A stretch of 64,000 bases of DNA, from contig NZ_CANSMR010000018.1 in assembly GCF_947648125.1 (NCBI RefSeq), positions 97,410 to 161,409 of the forward strand. The letters are read 5' to 3'. Within the stretch, counting starts at the first letter, position 1, and each line of letters begins with the position of its first letter. This document shows, one piece after another, positions 45,700 to 54,007 of the stretch. This DNA is from an uncultured Bradyrhizobium sp. GTDB taxonomy: Bacteria > Pseudomonadota > Alphaproteobacteria > Rhizobiales > Xanthobacteraceae. The notes beneath the pieces were generated by a model that saw nothing but the letters and a program-made list of their open reading frames with translations, searched no databases and was not told where the DNA came from. Both the position numbers and the translations under genes were made by a program.

Positions 45700-47229
45700 A
45701 TGAATACGACGACCAACGCCAACCTGTTTTCCCGCCTGTTCGATGGCCTCGACGACCCCAATCGGCTGGCGATCAAGCAGCTCGACGGCAGCCGCATCTC
45801 CTACGGCGATTTGATCGCACGCGCGGGCCAGATGGCGAACGTGCTGGTGGAACGCGGCGTCAAGCCGGGCGACCGCGTCGCGGCGCAGACCGAGAAATCG
45901 GTCTCGGCCCTCGTGCTCTATCTCGCCACCGTGCGCGCCGGCGGCGTCTATTTGCCGCTCAACACCGCCTATACGCTGAACGAGCTCGAATACTTCATCA
46001 CCGACGCCGAGCCGTCGCTGGTGGTCTGCGATCCCTCCAAGCTGGACGGCATCAAGGCGATCGCCGCCAAGGTGGGCGCCAAGGTCGAAACGCTCGATTC
46101 CAGCGGCAAGGGCTCGCTGACCGAGGCCGCCGACAACGCGCCGAAGGAATTCGCCACGGTGCCGCGCGGCAATGACGACCTCGCCGCGATCCTCTACACG
46201 TCGGGCACCACCGGCCGCTCCAAGGGGGCGATGCTGTCGCACGACAATCTGGCGTCGAACTCGTATTCGCTGGTCGACTACTGGCGTTTCACCGACAAGG
46301 ACGTGCTGATCCACGCGCTGCCGATCTATCACACCCACGGCCTGTTCGTGGCGAGCAACGTGACGCTGTTCTCGCGCGCCTCGATGATCTTCCTGCCGAA
46401 ATTCGATCCGGACGCGATCCTGAAACTGATGGCCCGCGCTACCGTGATGATGGGCGTGCCGACCTTCTACACCCGCCTGTTGCAGAACCCCGGCCTGAAC
46501 AAGGACGCGACCAAACATATGCGGCTGTTCATCTCGGGCTCCGCGCCGCTGCTCGCCGACACCCATCGTGAATGGTCGGCACGGACCGGCCACGCGGTGC
46601 TCGAGCGCTACGGCATGACCGAGACCAACATGAACACAAGCAACCCATATGACGGCGATCGCGTACCCGGCGCGGTGGGCTTCGCGCTGCCCGGCGTCTC
46701 GGTGCGCGTCACCGATCCCGAGACCGGCAAGGAGCTGGCGCGCGAGACCATCGGCATGATCGAGGTCAAGGGCCCGAACGTGTTTAGGGGTTACTGGCGG
46801 ATGCCGGAGAAGACCAAGGCCGAATTCCGCGACGACGGCTTCTTCATCACCGGCGACCTCGGCAAGATCGACGGCAAGGGTTACGTCCACATCCTCGGCC
46901 GCGGCAAGGATCTCGTGATCTCCGGCGGCTTCAACGTCTACCCGAAGGAAATCGAGAGCGAGATCGACGCCATGCCCGGCGTGATCGAATCCGCCGTGAT
47001 CGGGGTGCCGCATGCCGATTTCGGCGAAGGCGTCACCGCCGTCCTCGTCTGCAACAAGGGCGCCGATATCAGCGAGGCCTCGGTGCTGAAGGCGCTCGAC
47101 GGGCGGCTCGCCAAGTTCAAGATGCCCAAGCGCGTCTTCGTCGTCGACGAATTGCCGCGCAACGCGATGGGCAAGGTGCAGAAGAATATCCTGCGGGATA
47201 CGTATAAGGATATCTACGCGAAAGGGTAA
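45700..47229 (+). CDS. matB: malonyl-CoA synthetase
   Basis: The 509-residue AMP-forming acyl-CoA ligase activates malonate. The P-loop is AILYTSGTTGRSKGAMLSHD, and further motifs are YGMTETNMNTSNPYDGDRVP (substrate side, MatB-typical) and GFFITGDLGKIDGKGYVHIL. The A10 lysine is in RNAMGKVQKNIL. The start is ATG 45700. An upstream frame to 44800 translates repeat and antisense sequence and is not part of it. The nearby Pat-like gene (54008-56764) might control CoA ligases, but the A10 site here departs from the usual Pat target. Confidence 0.88.
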   Translation: MNTTTNANLFSRLFDGLDDPNRLAIKQLDGSRISYGDLIARAGQMANVLVERGVKPGDRVAAQTEKSVSALVLYLATVRAGGVYLPLNTAYTLNELEYFITDAEPSLVVCDPSKLDGIKAIAAKVGAKVETLDSSGKGSLTEAADNAPKEFATVPRGNDDLAAILYTSGTTGRSKGAMLSHDNLASNSYSLVDYWRFTDKDVLIHALPIYHTHGLFVASNVTLFSRASMIFLPKFDPDAILKLMARATVMMGVPTFYTRLLQNPGLNKDATKHMRLFISGSAPLLADTHREWSARTGHAVLERYGMTETNMNTSNPYDGDRVPGAVGFALPGVSVRVTDPETGKELARETIGMIEVKGPNVFRGYWRMPEKTKAEFRDDGFFITGDLGKIDGKGYVHILGRGKDLVISGGFNVYPKEIESEIDAMPGVIESAVIGVPHADFGEGVTAVLVCNKGADISEASVLKALDGRLAKFKMPKRVFVVDELPRNAMGKVQKNILRDTYKDIYAKG

Positions 47230-47255
47230 GGGGCGCGACGATGTCGCGATAACCG

Positions 47256-47759
47256 ATGAACCGCAAAGAGGCTATTCGGTTGAGTGACCAGCTCATCATC
47301 GCCAACGAGGCGATGATGAAAGCCCGAACGGCCATTGCAGAACTCGGAAAAGAGGAGCAGCTCGAATTCGACGGCCCGCTCTTCGAGCTTCTGGTTGAGT
47401 TGCAATGGCAAGTGATGCTGCCGCTTTACGAAAAATTCCCCGACTTGCTGCCATCCGCGCTTCTTGAGGAATTGCCTGTCCCCGCCCCCACCTCCGACGT
47501 GGCATGGAGCGACGTAAAATTGCCGCGTGCTGCGACCACAGCAGCGCTCGACGATTTCCTCATGTCGCTGCTGGAGCCATATTGGCAGAAGGTCGCGCTG
47601 GTTCTGGGCAAAGGCATCGTACGTTCCGACGAGCTGGGATTGCCGTTCACCTATCGCATGATGGCAGCACGTCTGCGATATCTATGGGATACGGGTCGAA
47701 TCGAAGCTGAGGGGCACCTCCGTACTCCGACCCAAAGCCAGGTACGGCTGCAGGACTAG
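47256..47759 (+). CDS. DUF3658-like protein, tandem paralogue 1
   Basis: The 167-residue soluble protein has its N-terminal half helical. The C-terminal half reads AALDDFLMSLLEPYWQKVAL and MAARLRYLWDTGRIEAEGHL, then SQVRL, resembling the DUF3658 family of unknown function. The next gene is a diverged copy. It begins 26 bases after matB but probably belongs to a different unit. A repeat separates the two paralogues. Confidence 0.68.
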   Translation: MNRKEAIRLSDQLIIANEAMMKARTAIAELGKEEQLEFDGPLFELLVELQWQVMLPLYEKFPDLLPSALLEELPVPAPTSDVAWSDVKLPRAATTAALDDFLMSLLEPYWQKVALVLGKGIVRSDELGLPFTYRMMAARLRYLWDTGRIEAEGHLRTPTQSQVRLQD

Positions 47760-47770
47760 CGCGTAGTTTC

Positions 47771-47856
47771 GTAGCCCGGATGGAGCGAAGCGAAATCCGG
47801 GACCACTCGAATTAGCTGCGAGAACCCCGGATTGCGCTTCGCTCCATCCGGGCTAC
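47771..47856. repeat. palindromic repeat, gtagcccggat family, between the paralogues
   Basis: The 31-base arms at 47771-47801 and 47826-47856 differ at one position. It is the same family as 19158-19245. Confidence 0.85.
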
Positions 47857-47908
47857 GCGCTGCGGGATACGTAATGGATACTTGCAGGACGCGGTGACGG
47901 GACCCAGA

Positions 47909-48397
47909 ATGGATCGAGAGCAGGCGGCCGAATTGAAAAAACGCCTACTGAACGTGGGCCGAGCACTCGATCGTACGGTCACGGCCATGGGGCAAATCGA
48001 CCAGGCCGAGCGCGACGCCTTGTGGGAGCATCTCAACGAACTCTACGAAATCGTCCACCGTAAGCTGCTGGTGGGCATCTATGCTCAACATCCGGACCTA
48101 AAACCTCCACGCAGGCCCCCGCATCTCTTCAGCGAGATGGCATGGAGCGAGGCGCTTCTCCCGTCATCAATGACCGAAGATCAACTGGACGGCGTGATCC
48201 TCTCGCTTTTGAAGTCCCGCTGGCGGAAAGTTGCGGCGTTCGTGACCGATGCAGAAAAACGCTTCAAGGAACTCGGTTGGACCATCACCTATGAGGCGAC
48301 GGCGGCCCGATTGCAGGTGCTCTCTGATTTGGATCGTATCGAGAGCGCCGGCGATCTGCGATACTGGGGCAATAGCGAAGTACGGTTGAAGCTCTGA
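47909..48397 (+). CDS. DUF3658-like protein, tandem paralogue 2
   Basis: The 162-residue soluble protein shares its layout with the previous gene: MAWSEALLPSSMTEDQLDGV, ILSLLKSRWRKVAAFVTDAE, ARLQVLSDLDRIESAGDLRY and the ending SEVRLKL. These match SDVAWSDVKLP, LEPYWQKVALVL and ARLRYLWDTGRIEAEG in paralogue 1. The start is ATG 47909. Function is unknown. Confidence 0.68.
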   Translation: MDREQAAELKKRLLNVGRALDRTVTAMGQIDQAERDALWEHLNELYEIVHRKLLVGIYAQHPDLKPPRRPPHLFSEMAWSEALLPSSMTEDQLDGVILSLLKSRWRKVAAFVTDAEKRFKELGWTITYEATAARLQVLSDLDRIESAGDLRYWGNSEVRLKL

Positions 48398-48403
48398 CTC
48401 CGG

Positions 48404-49261
48404 CTATGCGCCGCCCAACAGGCTGATCACGAACCGTCCGCCGACGATGAAGAGATAGGCCCCGAACGCCATCTCCAGCGCGCGCTTCGACAGCGCGTGC
48501 GCGACCTTCACGCCGAGCGGCGCGGTGACCAGCGTGGTCGGCATCACCAGCAGCGCGCCGATCAGCGAGACGTAGCCGAGCGCGAACGGCAATTGCAACG
48601 CAGCGACGTCGGGAAAGCGCGCGGCGGCGGGCCAGCCGGCATAGAGATAGCCGAGCGCGCCGGGGATCGAGATCAGCACCGCGAGCGCGGACGAGGTCGC
48701 GACCGCCTGATGGATCGGCCGGCCGTAGAAGGTCATCAGCAGGTTGGCGAACAGGCCGCCGCCGATGCCCATCAGCGTCGACAGCAGGCCGACGAAGAAG
48801 CCATAAACGCGCATCAGAAAGCCCTTCGGCACGTCGTCGCCGAACTTCCAGGTCTCGCGCGCCAATAGCAGCCGCGCCGCCGCCGACCACGCCACCACCA
48901 CGAACACGATCTTGAACAGCCGTTCCGGCGCAAACCGCGCGGTGACGCTGCCCGCGGCGACGCCGATCACGATCGGCAGCCACCAGCGCTTCAGGATCTC
49001 CATGTCGACCGCGCCGCGGCGATAATGGGCGCGGAACGAGCTCAGCGAAGTTGGAATGATGATCGCGAGCGAGGTGCCGATGCAGAGCGGCATCCGCACT
49101 TCGAGCGGCACGCCGGCAAGACGAAAGCATTCGTAGAACACGGGCACCAGGATCGCGCCACCGCCGATGCCGAACAGGCCGGCGAGAAAGCCGGACAGCG
49201 CGCCGACAGCGATCAGCAGCAGCGCAAGCTCGAGCAGTTCCTTGGGATCGAGGCCGGCCAT
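48404..49261 (-). CDS. TauE/SafE-family anion exporter
   Basis: The 285-residue membrane protein has two repeated halves, each with a glycine-rich signature: LAGLFGIGGGAILVPVFYEC and LSTLMGIGGGLFANLLMTFY. This is the TauE/SafE (DUF81) family, implicated in export of sulfite or organosulfonate-derived anions. ATG 49261 with GAAGGA upstream is preferred to a longer start at 49297. It is divergent from the LysR gene at 49399, its likely regulator. Confidence 0.86.
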   Translation of the reverse strand: MAGLDPKELLELALLLIAVGALSGFLAGLFGIGGGAILVPVFYECFRLAGVPLEVRMPLCIGTSLAIIIPTSLSSFRAHYRRGAVDMEILKRWWLPIVIGVAAGSVTARFAPERLFKIVFVVVAWSAAARLLLARETWKFGDDVPKGFLMRVYGFFVGLLSTLMGIGGGLFANLLMTFYGRPIHQAVATSSALAVLISIPGALGYLYAGWPAAARFPDVAALQLPFALGYVSLIGALLVMPTTLVTAPLGVKVAHALSKRALEMAFGAYLFIVGGRFVISLLGGA

Positions 49262-49398
49262 GATGTCCTTCGCAGTGTCAACGTACGGCCGCACCACGTG
49301 CCCGGCGCCGCCTTAACGGAGAGCAATAGCCCCTTTTGGGATTCGGGAGTATCTATGCTGTTGAGCAGGCTCTGTTGCGAAATGCGGAAGGATCGAGC

Positions 49399-50319
49399 TT
49401 GGACCAGCTGGCAGCGATGGCGGCCTTTGTCCGCGCGGTCGAGACCGGCAGCCTGTCGGCGGCGGCGCGGTCGCTGCCGAGTTCGCTGACCTCGGTCAGC
49501 CGCCAGATCAGTGCGCTTGAAGAGCATTTCGGCACCCGCCTGCTGTTGCGCACCACCCGGCAGCTCGCGCTGACTGATGACGGACGCATTCTCTACGAGC
49601 GCGCGAAATCGGTTCTTGGCGAGGTCAGGGAGATCGAGGCGGCGCTGGCACGCAACCCGCATCAGCCGTCGGGCCGGATCCGGTTGAGTTCGCCGAGCCT
49701 GATCGGCCGGCTCGTGATCGCACCGTTGCTGGTCGAGTTTCTGCGCCGCTATCCGGCTGTTGCCGTCGATCTGCTGTTGATCGACCGCGCCGTCGATATG
49801 GTCGAGGAGGACATCCAACTCGCGGTCCGCATCGGCCGCCTGCGCGACTCGCAGCTCGTCACGCGCAAGCTGACCGATCTGCAGATGATCGTGTGCGCAG
49901 CGCCGGCCTATCTGGCGCAGCGCGGTGAGCCGCGGAGGCCGGACGATCTCGCAGGGCACGACTGCCTGGTGTTTTCCGATTCGCCTGGGAGCGCGGAGTG
50001 GCGCTTTGCCGACGGCACGAAGACGGGTCGCAAATTCCGCATATCCGGTCGGCTCTGGATGAATAGCCTCGAGGCGCTGGTCAGTGCAGCGCGGGAGGGC
50101 GCAGGCATCGTCCGCGTGCCGTCGTGGCAAGTGCAGTCGGACCTGGCGAGCGGCCGCCTGCAACGCCTGCTGATCGATCATGAGCCGGCGCCGACGCCGC
50201 TGCATCTGATGCTCCAGCCGTCACGCCTGGCATCGCCTAAGATCAGGGCATTCGTCGATTATCTAGTGGAACAATGGGCTAAAATCGACGCCTTCCGGAC
50301 CCCCTCCGCGCGTCGTTAG
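49399..50319 (+). CDS. LysR-family transcriptional regulator
   Basis: The 306-residue regulator starts at TTG 49399 (LDQLAAMAAFVRAVETGSLS) with GGAAGGA seven bases upstream. The winged helix-turn-helix includes ARSLPSSLTSVSRQISALEE, and an effector domain with VAVRIGRLRDSQLVTRKL follows. It is divergent from the TauE/SafE gene. The sdh operon begins about 230 bases downstream on the same strand but is probably independent. Confidence 0.87.
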   Translation: MDQLAAMAAFVRAVETGSLSAAARSLPSSLTSVSRQISALEEHFGTRLLLRTTRQLALTDDGRILYERAKSVLGEVREIEAALARNPHQPSGRIRLSSPSLIGRLVIAPLLVEFLRRYPAVAVDLLLIDRAVDMVEEDIQLAVRIGRLRDSQLVTRKLTDLQMIVCAAPAYLAQRGEPRRPDDLAGHDCLVFSDSPGSAEWRFADGTKTGRKFRISGRLWMNSLEALVSAAREGAGIVRVPSWQVQSDLASGRLQRLLIDHEPAPTPLHLMLQPSRLASPKIRAFVDYLVEQWAKIDAFRTPSARR

Positions 50320-50548
50320 ACGCGCCAGTCGATCCATGGGTTTTTGGATTCATTTTTTGGTTCACCCGGTCTTGCATCTGGTATACCACACTGCGGATCA
50401 ACCAGAATTCGGCAACTCTAACAATGAACTTCGGTTCGACCGAAGGCTATTTGGCCGTTGCGCGGGCTGATCCGACTCCGTAAATAGAACTCCTCTACCG
50501 CGTTCCCCGATGGGCCGGCCGCGGTCCCTCACACCATAAAGCCCGCCG

Positions 50549-50947
50549 ATGACCGCCAGGATCGAACGACCGCTTTCACCCCATATTCAAACCTATCGCG
50601 TGACCCTGACGATGGCGCTTTCCGTCGTCCACCGGGCGACTGGAATCGCGATGTATTTCGGCACGCTGCTGCTCGCCTGGTGGCTGATCGCAGCAGCGTC
50701 CGGCCCGACCGCCTACGCCAACGTCCAGGCCTTCACGGGTAGCATTATCGGCAAGCTGATTCTGTTCGGCTACACGTGGGCGCTGCTGCACCACCTGGTC
50801 AGTGGCATGCGTTATTTCGTCTGGGACCTCGGCTACGGCTTCAAGGCCAATGAGCGCGAGGCCCTGACCTGGGGCGCTCTGATCGCAGGCATCTCCCTGA
50901 CCGTGCTGGTCTGGATCATCGCCTATGCTGTTGGAGGTGGACGATGA
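50549..50947 (+). CDS. sdhC: succinate dehydrogenase cytochrome b556 subunit
   Basis: The 132-residue protein has three membrane segments. It opens RPLSPHIQTYRVTLTMALSV, the SdhC signature, with SVVHRATGIAMYFG and the heme-ligand histidine region HHLVSGMRYFVWDLGYGF. It anchors the complex II dehydrogenase and binds quinone. The stop overlaps sdhD by four bases (ATGA at 50944). Confidence 0.94.
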   Translation: MTARIERPLSPHIQTYRVTLTMALSVVHRATGIAMYFGTLLLAWWLIAAASGPTAYANVQAFTGSIIGKLILFGYTWALLHHLVSGMRYFVWDLGYGFKANEREALTWGALIAGISLTVLVWIIAYAVGGGR

Positions 50948-51336
50948 GCGGCCCCTCTTCGATGCGCACGCCGCTGGAGCGCGTCCGCGGCCTTGGCTCC
51001 GCACATACCGGCACCTCCGATTTCTGGCGTCAGCGCCTGACGGCCGTCGCCATGACGCTGCTGATCGTGCCTGTGCTGGTGGTGATCCTGATGCTGATCG
51101 GCCGCAACCATGCCGGCGCGGCGCAGATCCTCGGCTCGATTCCGATCGCCATTATCCTGCTGCTCTTCATCGTCGCCAGCACCTGGCACATGAAGATCGG
51201 TATGCAGATCGTGATCGAAGACTACGTGCATAGCGAGAAGGTGAAGCTCGCCTGCGTGATGGCGAACAACTTCTTCTGCGTCGCGGTCGCATTGGCCTCG
51301 ATCTACGCAATCCTCAAATTGTCCTCGGGAGTTTGA
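50944..51336 (+). CDS. sdhD: succinate dehydrogenase membrane anchor subunit
   Basis: The 130-residue protein has three membrane segments. It has RTPLERVRGLGSAHTGTSDF (conserved SdhD opening) and STWHMKIGMQIVIEDYVHSE with the heme/quinone-site histidine and aspartate-tyrosine pair. It overlaps sdhC by four bases and is followed by sdhA after three bases. Confidence 0.93.
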   Translation: MSGPSSMRTPLERVRGLGSAHTGTSDFWRQRLTAVAMTLLIVPVLVVILMLIGRNHAGAAQILGSIPIAIILLLFIVASTWHMKIGMQIVIEDYVHSEKVKLACVMANNFFCVAVALASIYAILKLSSGV

Positions 51337-51339
51337 CCC

Positions 51340-53181
51340 ATGGCCGCTGAAGGTAACGGCAAGGCCACCAATGGCAGTGGCCCGGCCACCAATGGCAAGG
51401 CCTATCCGATCCAGGACCACACCTACGACGTCGTCGTGGTCGGTGCCGGCGGCGCGGGCCTGCGCGCCGTGGTCGGCTGCTCGGAAGCGGGCCTGCGCAC
51501 CGCCTGCATCACCAAGGTGTTCCCGACCCGCTCGCACACCGTTGCGGCGCAGGGCGGCATCTCGGCCTCGCTCGGCAACATGCATCCGGACGACTGGCGC
51601 TGGCACATGTACGACACCGTGAAGGGGTCGGACTGGCTCGGCGACCAGGACGCGATCGAATACATGGTGCGCAACGCGCCCGACGCGGTCTACGAGCTTG
51701 AGCATTGGGGCGTGCCGTTCTCGCGCACCGAGGACGGCAAGATCTATCAGCGCCCGTTCGGCGGCATGACCCTGGACTACGGCAAGGGTCAGGCCCAGCG
51801 CACCTGCGCCGCGGCCGACCGCACCGGCCACGCCATGCTGCACACGATGTATGGCCAGTCGCTGCGCCACGCGGCCGAGTTCTTCATCGAATTCTTCGCC
51901 ATCGACCTGATCATGGACGACCAGGGCGTCTGCCGCGGCGTGATTGCGCTCAAGCTCGACGACGGTACGCTGCATCGCTTCCGCGCCCAGACCACGATCC
52001 TGGCGACCGGTGGCTATGGCCGCGCCTACGCGTCCTGCACCTCGGCACACACCTGTACCGGCGACGGCGGCGGCATGGTGCTGCGCGCCGGGCTGCCGTT
52101 GCAGGACATGGAGTTCGTCCAGTTCCATCCGACCGGCATCTACGGCTCGGGCTGTCTCGTCACCGAAGGCGCCCGCGGCGAAGGCGGCTATCTCGTCAAC
52201 TCCGAGGGCGAGCGCTTCATGGAGCGCTACGCACCGTCGGCCAAGGACCTCGCTTCGCGCGACGTCGTCTCGCGCGCGATGACGATCGAGATCCGCGAAG
52301 GCCGCGGCGTCGGCAAGAAGAAGGACCACATCTTCCTGCACCTCGATCACCTTGATCCGAAGGTGCTGCATGAGCGGCTGCCGGGCATCTCCGAATCGGC
52401 GAAGATCTTCGCCAATGTCGACGTCACCCGCGAGCCGATCCCGATCGTGCCGACCGTGCACTACAACATGGGCGGCATCGCCACCAACTATCACGCCGAG
52501 GTGTTGACCAAGCGCAACGGCGACGACAATTCGGTGGTGCCGGGCCTGATGGCGATCGGCGAAGCGGCCTGCGTCTCGGTGCATGGCGCCAACCGCCTCG
52601 GCTCCAACTCGCTGATCGACCTCGTGGTGTTCGGCCGCGCCGCAGCGCTGCGCCTTGCCGACAAGCTGACGGCGAACGCCAAGCAGCCGGAGCTGCCGAA
52701 GGATTCGGCCGACCTCGCGCTCGGCCGGCTCGATCGCTTCCGCCACGCCTCCGGCGGCACGCCGACCGCGAAGCTGCGCGACAGCATGCAGCATGTGATG
52801 CAGAACAATTGCGCGGTGTTCCGCACCGGCGACGTGCTGCAGGAAGGCCAGAACCTGATCCACAAGGTCTATGGCGGCGTCGGCGACATCTCGGTCTCGG
52901 ACCGCTCGCTGGTGTGGAATTCCGACCTGGTCGAGACGCTGGAATTCGACAATCTGATCGTGCAGGCGATCGTGACGATGGATTCGGCGGCGAACCGCAC
53001 CGAGAGCCGCGGCGCGCATGCACGCGAAGACTTCTCGGCTCGCGACGACAAGAACTGGATGAAGCACACGCTGACCTGGATCGATCCGGCTGGCAAGACC
53101 GCGATCGATTATCGTCCCGTCCACGACTACACGATGACCAATGACGTGCAGTACATCCCGCCGAAGGCGCGGGTCTACTGA
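51340..53181 (+). CDS. sdhA: succinate dehydrogenase flavoprotein subunit
   Basis: The 613-residue FAD enzyme oxidises succinate to fumarate. It has [20 protein letters not shown], His66 in [13 protein letters not shown] for covalent [23 protein letters not shown] and [11 protein letters not shown]. The first about 22 residues ([19 protein letters not shown]) are a low-complexity extension built on a 14-base direct repeat (51363-51376 and 51384-51397), ahead of the usual [11 protein letters not shown] start. Confidence 0.96.
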   Translation: MAAEGNGKATNGSGPATNGKAYPIQDHTYDVVVVGAGGAGLRAVVGCSEAGLRTACITKVFPTRSHTVAAQGGISASLGNMHPDDWRWHMYDTVKGSDWLGDQDAIEYMVRNAPDAVYELEHWGVPFSRTEDGKIYQRPFGGMTLDYGKGQAQRTCAAADRTGHAMLHTMYGQSLRHAAEFFIEFFAIDLIMDDQGVCRGVIALKLDDGTLHRFRAQTTILATGGYGRAYASCTSAHTCTGDGGGMVLRAGLPLQDMEFVQFHPTGIYGSGCLVTEGARGEGGYLVNSEGERFMERYAPSAKDLASRDVVSRAMTIEIREGRGVGKKKDHIFLHLDHLDPKVLHERLPGISESAKIFANVDVTREPIPIVPTVHYNMGGIATNYHAEVLTKRNGDDNSVVPGLMAIGEAACVSVHGANRLGSNSLIDLVVFGRAAALRLADKLTANAKQPELPKDSADLALGRLDRFRHASGGTPTAKLRDSMQHVMQNNCAVFRTGDVLQEGQNLIHKVYGGVGDISVSDRSLVWNSDLVETLEFDNLIVQAIVTMDSAANRTESRGAHAREDFSARDDKNWMKHTLTWIDPAGKTAIDYRPVHDYTMTNDVQYIPPKARVY

Positions 53182-53199
53182 GAACGAAGGCGAGCAAGC

Positions 53200-53985
53200 A
53201 TGGTTGAATTCGCACTTCCGAAGAATTCGAAGATTTCCGGCGGCAAGACCTGGCCGAAACCGGCCGGCGCCACCGAAACCCGCGAATTTCGGGTCTATCG
53301 CTGGAACCCTGACGACGGCAAGAATCCGAGCGTCGACACCTATTACGTCGACACCCATGATTGCGGTCCGATGGTGCTGGACGGCCTGATCTGGATCAAG
53401 AACCACATCGACCCGACGCTGACCTTCCGCCGCTCCTGCCGCGAAGGCGTCTGCGGCTCCTGCGCGATGAACATCGACGGGCAGAACACGCTGGCCTGCA
53501 CCAAGTCGATGCACGACGTCGGCGCAGGCGGCGCGGTGAAGGTCAATCCGCTGCCGCACCAGCCGGTCGTCAAGGACCTGGTCCCCGACCTCACCAATTT
53601 CTACGCCCAGTATGCCTCGATCGAGCCGTGGCTGAAGACCACGACGCCGACGCCGCAGAAGGAGTGGAGGCAGAGCCACGAGGACCGCGAGAAGCTCGAC
53701 GGCCTGTACGAGTGCATCCTGTGCGCCTGCTGCTCGACCTCGTGCCCGAGCTATTGGTGGAACAGCGAACGCTTCCTCGGTCCCGCCGCGCTGCTGCAGG
53801 CAACGCGCTGGGTCACCGATTCCCGCGATGAAGCGACCGGCGAGCGGCTCGACAATCTCGAGGATCCGTTCCGCCTCTATCGCTGCCACACCATCATGAA
53901 CTGCGCCAAGGCGTGTCCGAAGGGCCTCAACCCCTCGGAAGCGATCGCCGAGCTCAAGTTCAAGATGGTCGAACGCCAGATCTGA
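53200..53985 (+). CDS. sdhB: succinate dehydrogenase iron-sulfur subunit
   Basis: The 261-residue subunit carries three clusters. The [2Fe-2S] motif is [13 protein letters not shown] (with C at the third ligand further on), followed by [16 protein letters not shown] and [17 protein letters not shown] for the [4Fe-4S] and [3Fe-4S] centres. It passes electrons from SdhA to quinone. It is the last gene of sdhCDAB, 18 bases after sdhA. Confidence 0.96.
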   Translation: MVEFALPKNSKISGGKTWPKPAGATETREFRVYRWNPDDGKNPSVDTYYVDTHDCGPMVLDGLIWIKNHIDPTLTFRRSCREGVCGSCAMNIDGQNTLACTKSMHDVGAGGAVKVNPLPHQPVVKDLVPDLTNFYAQYASIEPWLKTTTPTPQKEWRQSHEDREKLDGLYECILCACCSTSCPSYWWNSERFLGPAALLQATRWVTDSRDEATGERLDNLEDPFRLYRCHTIMNCAKACPKGLNPSEAIAELKFKMVERQI

Positions 53986-54007
53986 TCGGACGCAGCCGCG
54001 GCTGGCG

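Noticed and set aside
50923-53889. A 988-codon open frame antisense to sdhD, sdhA and sdhB
   Set aside because: It mirrors three certain genes, has Arg/Asp/His/Ala-heavy composition typical of antisense reading of GC-rich DNA, and has no recognisable domain.
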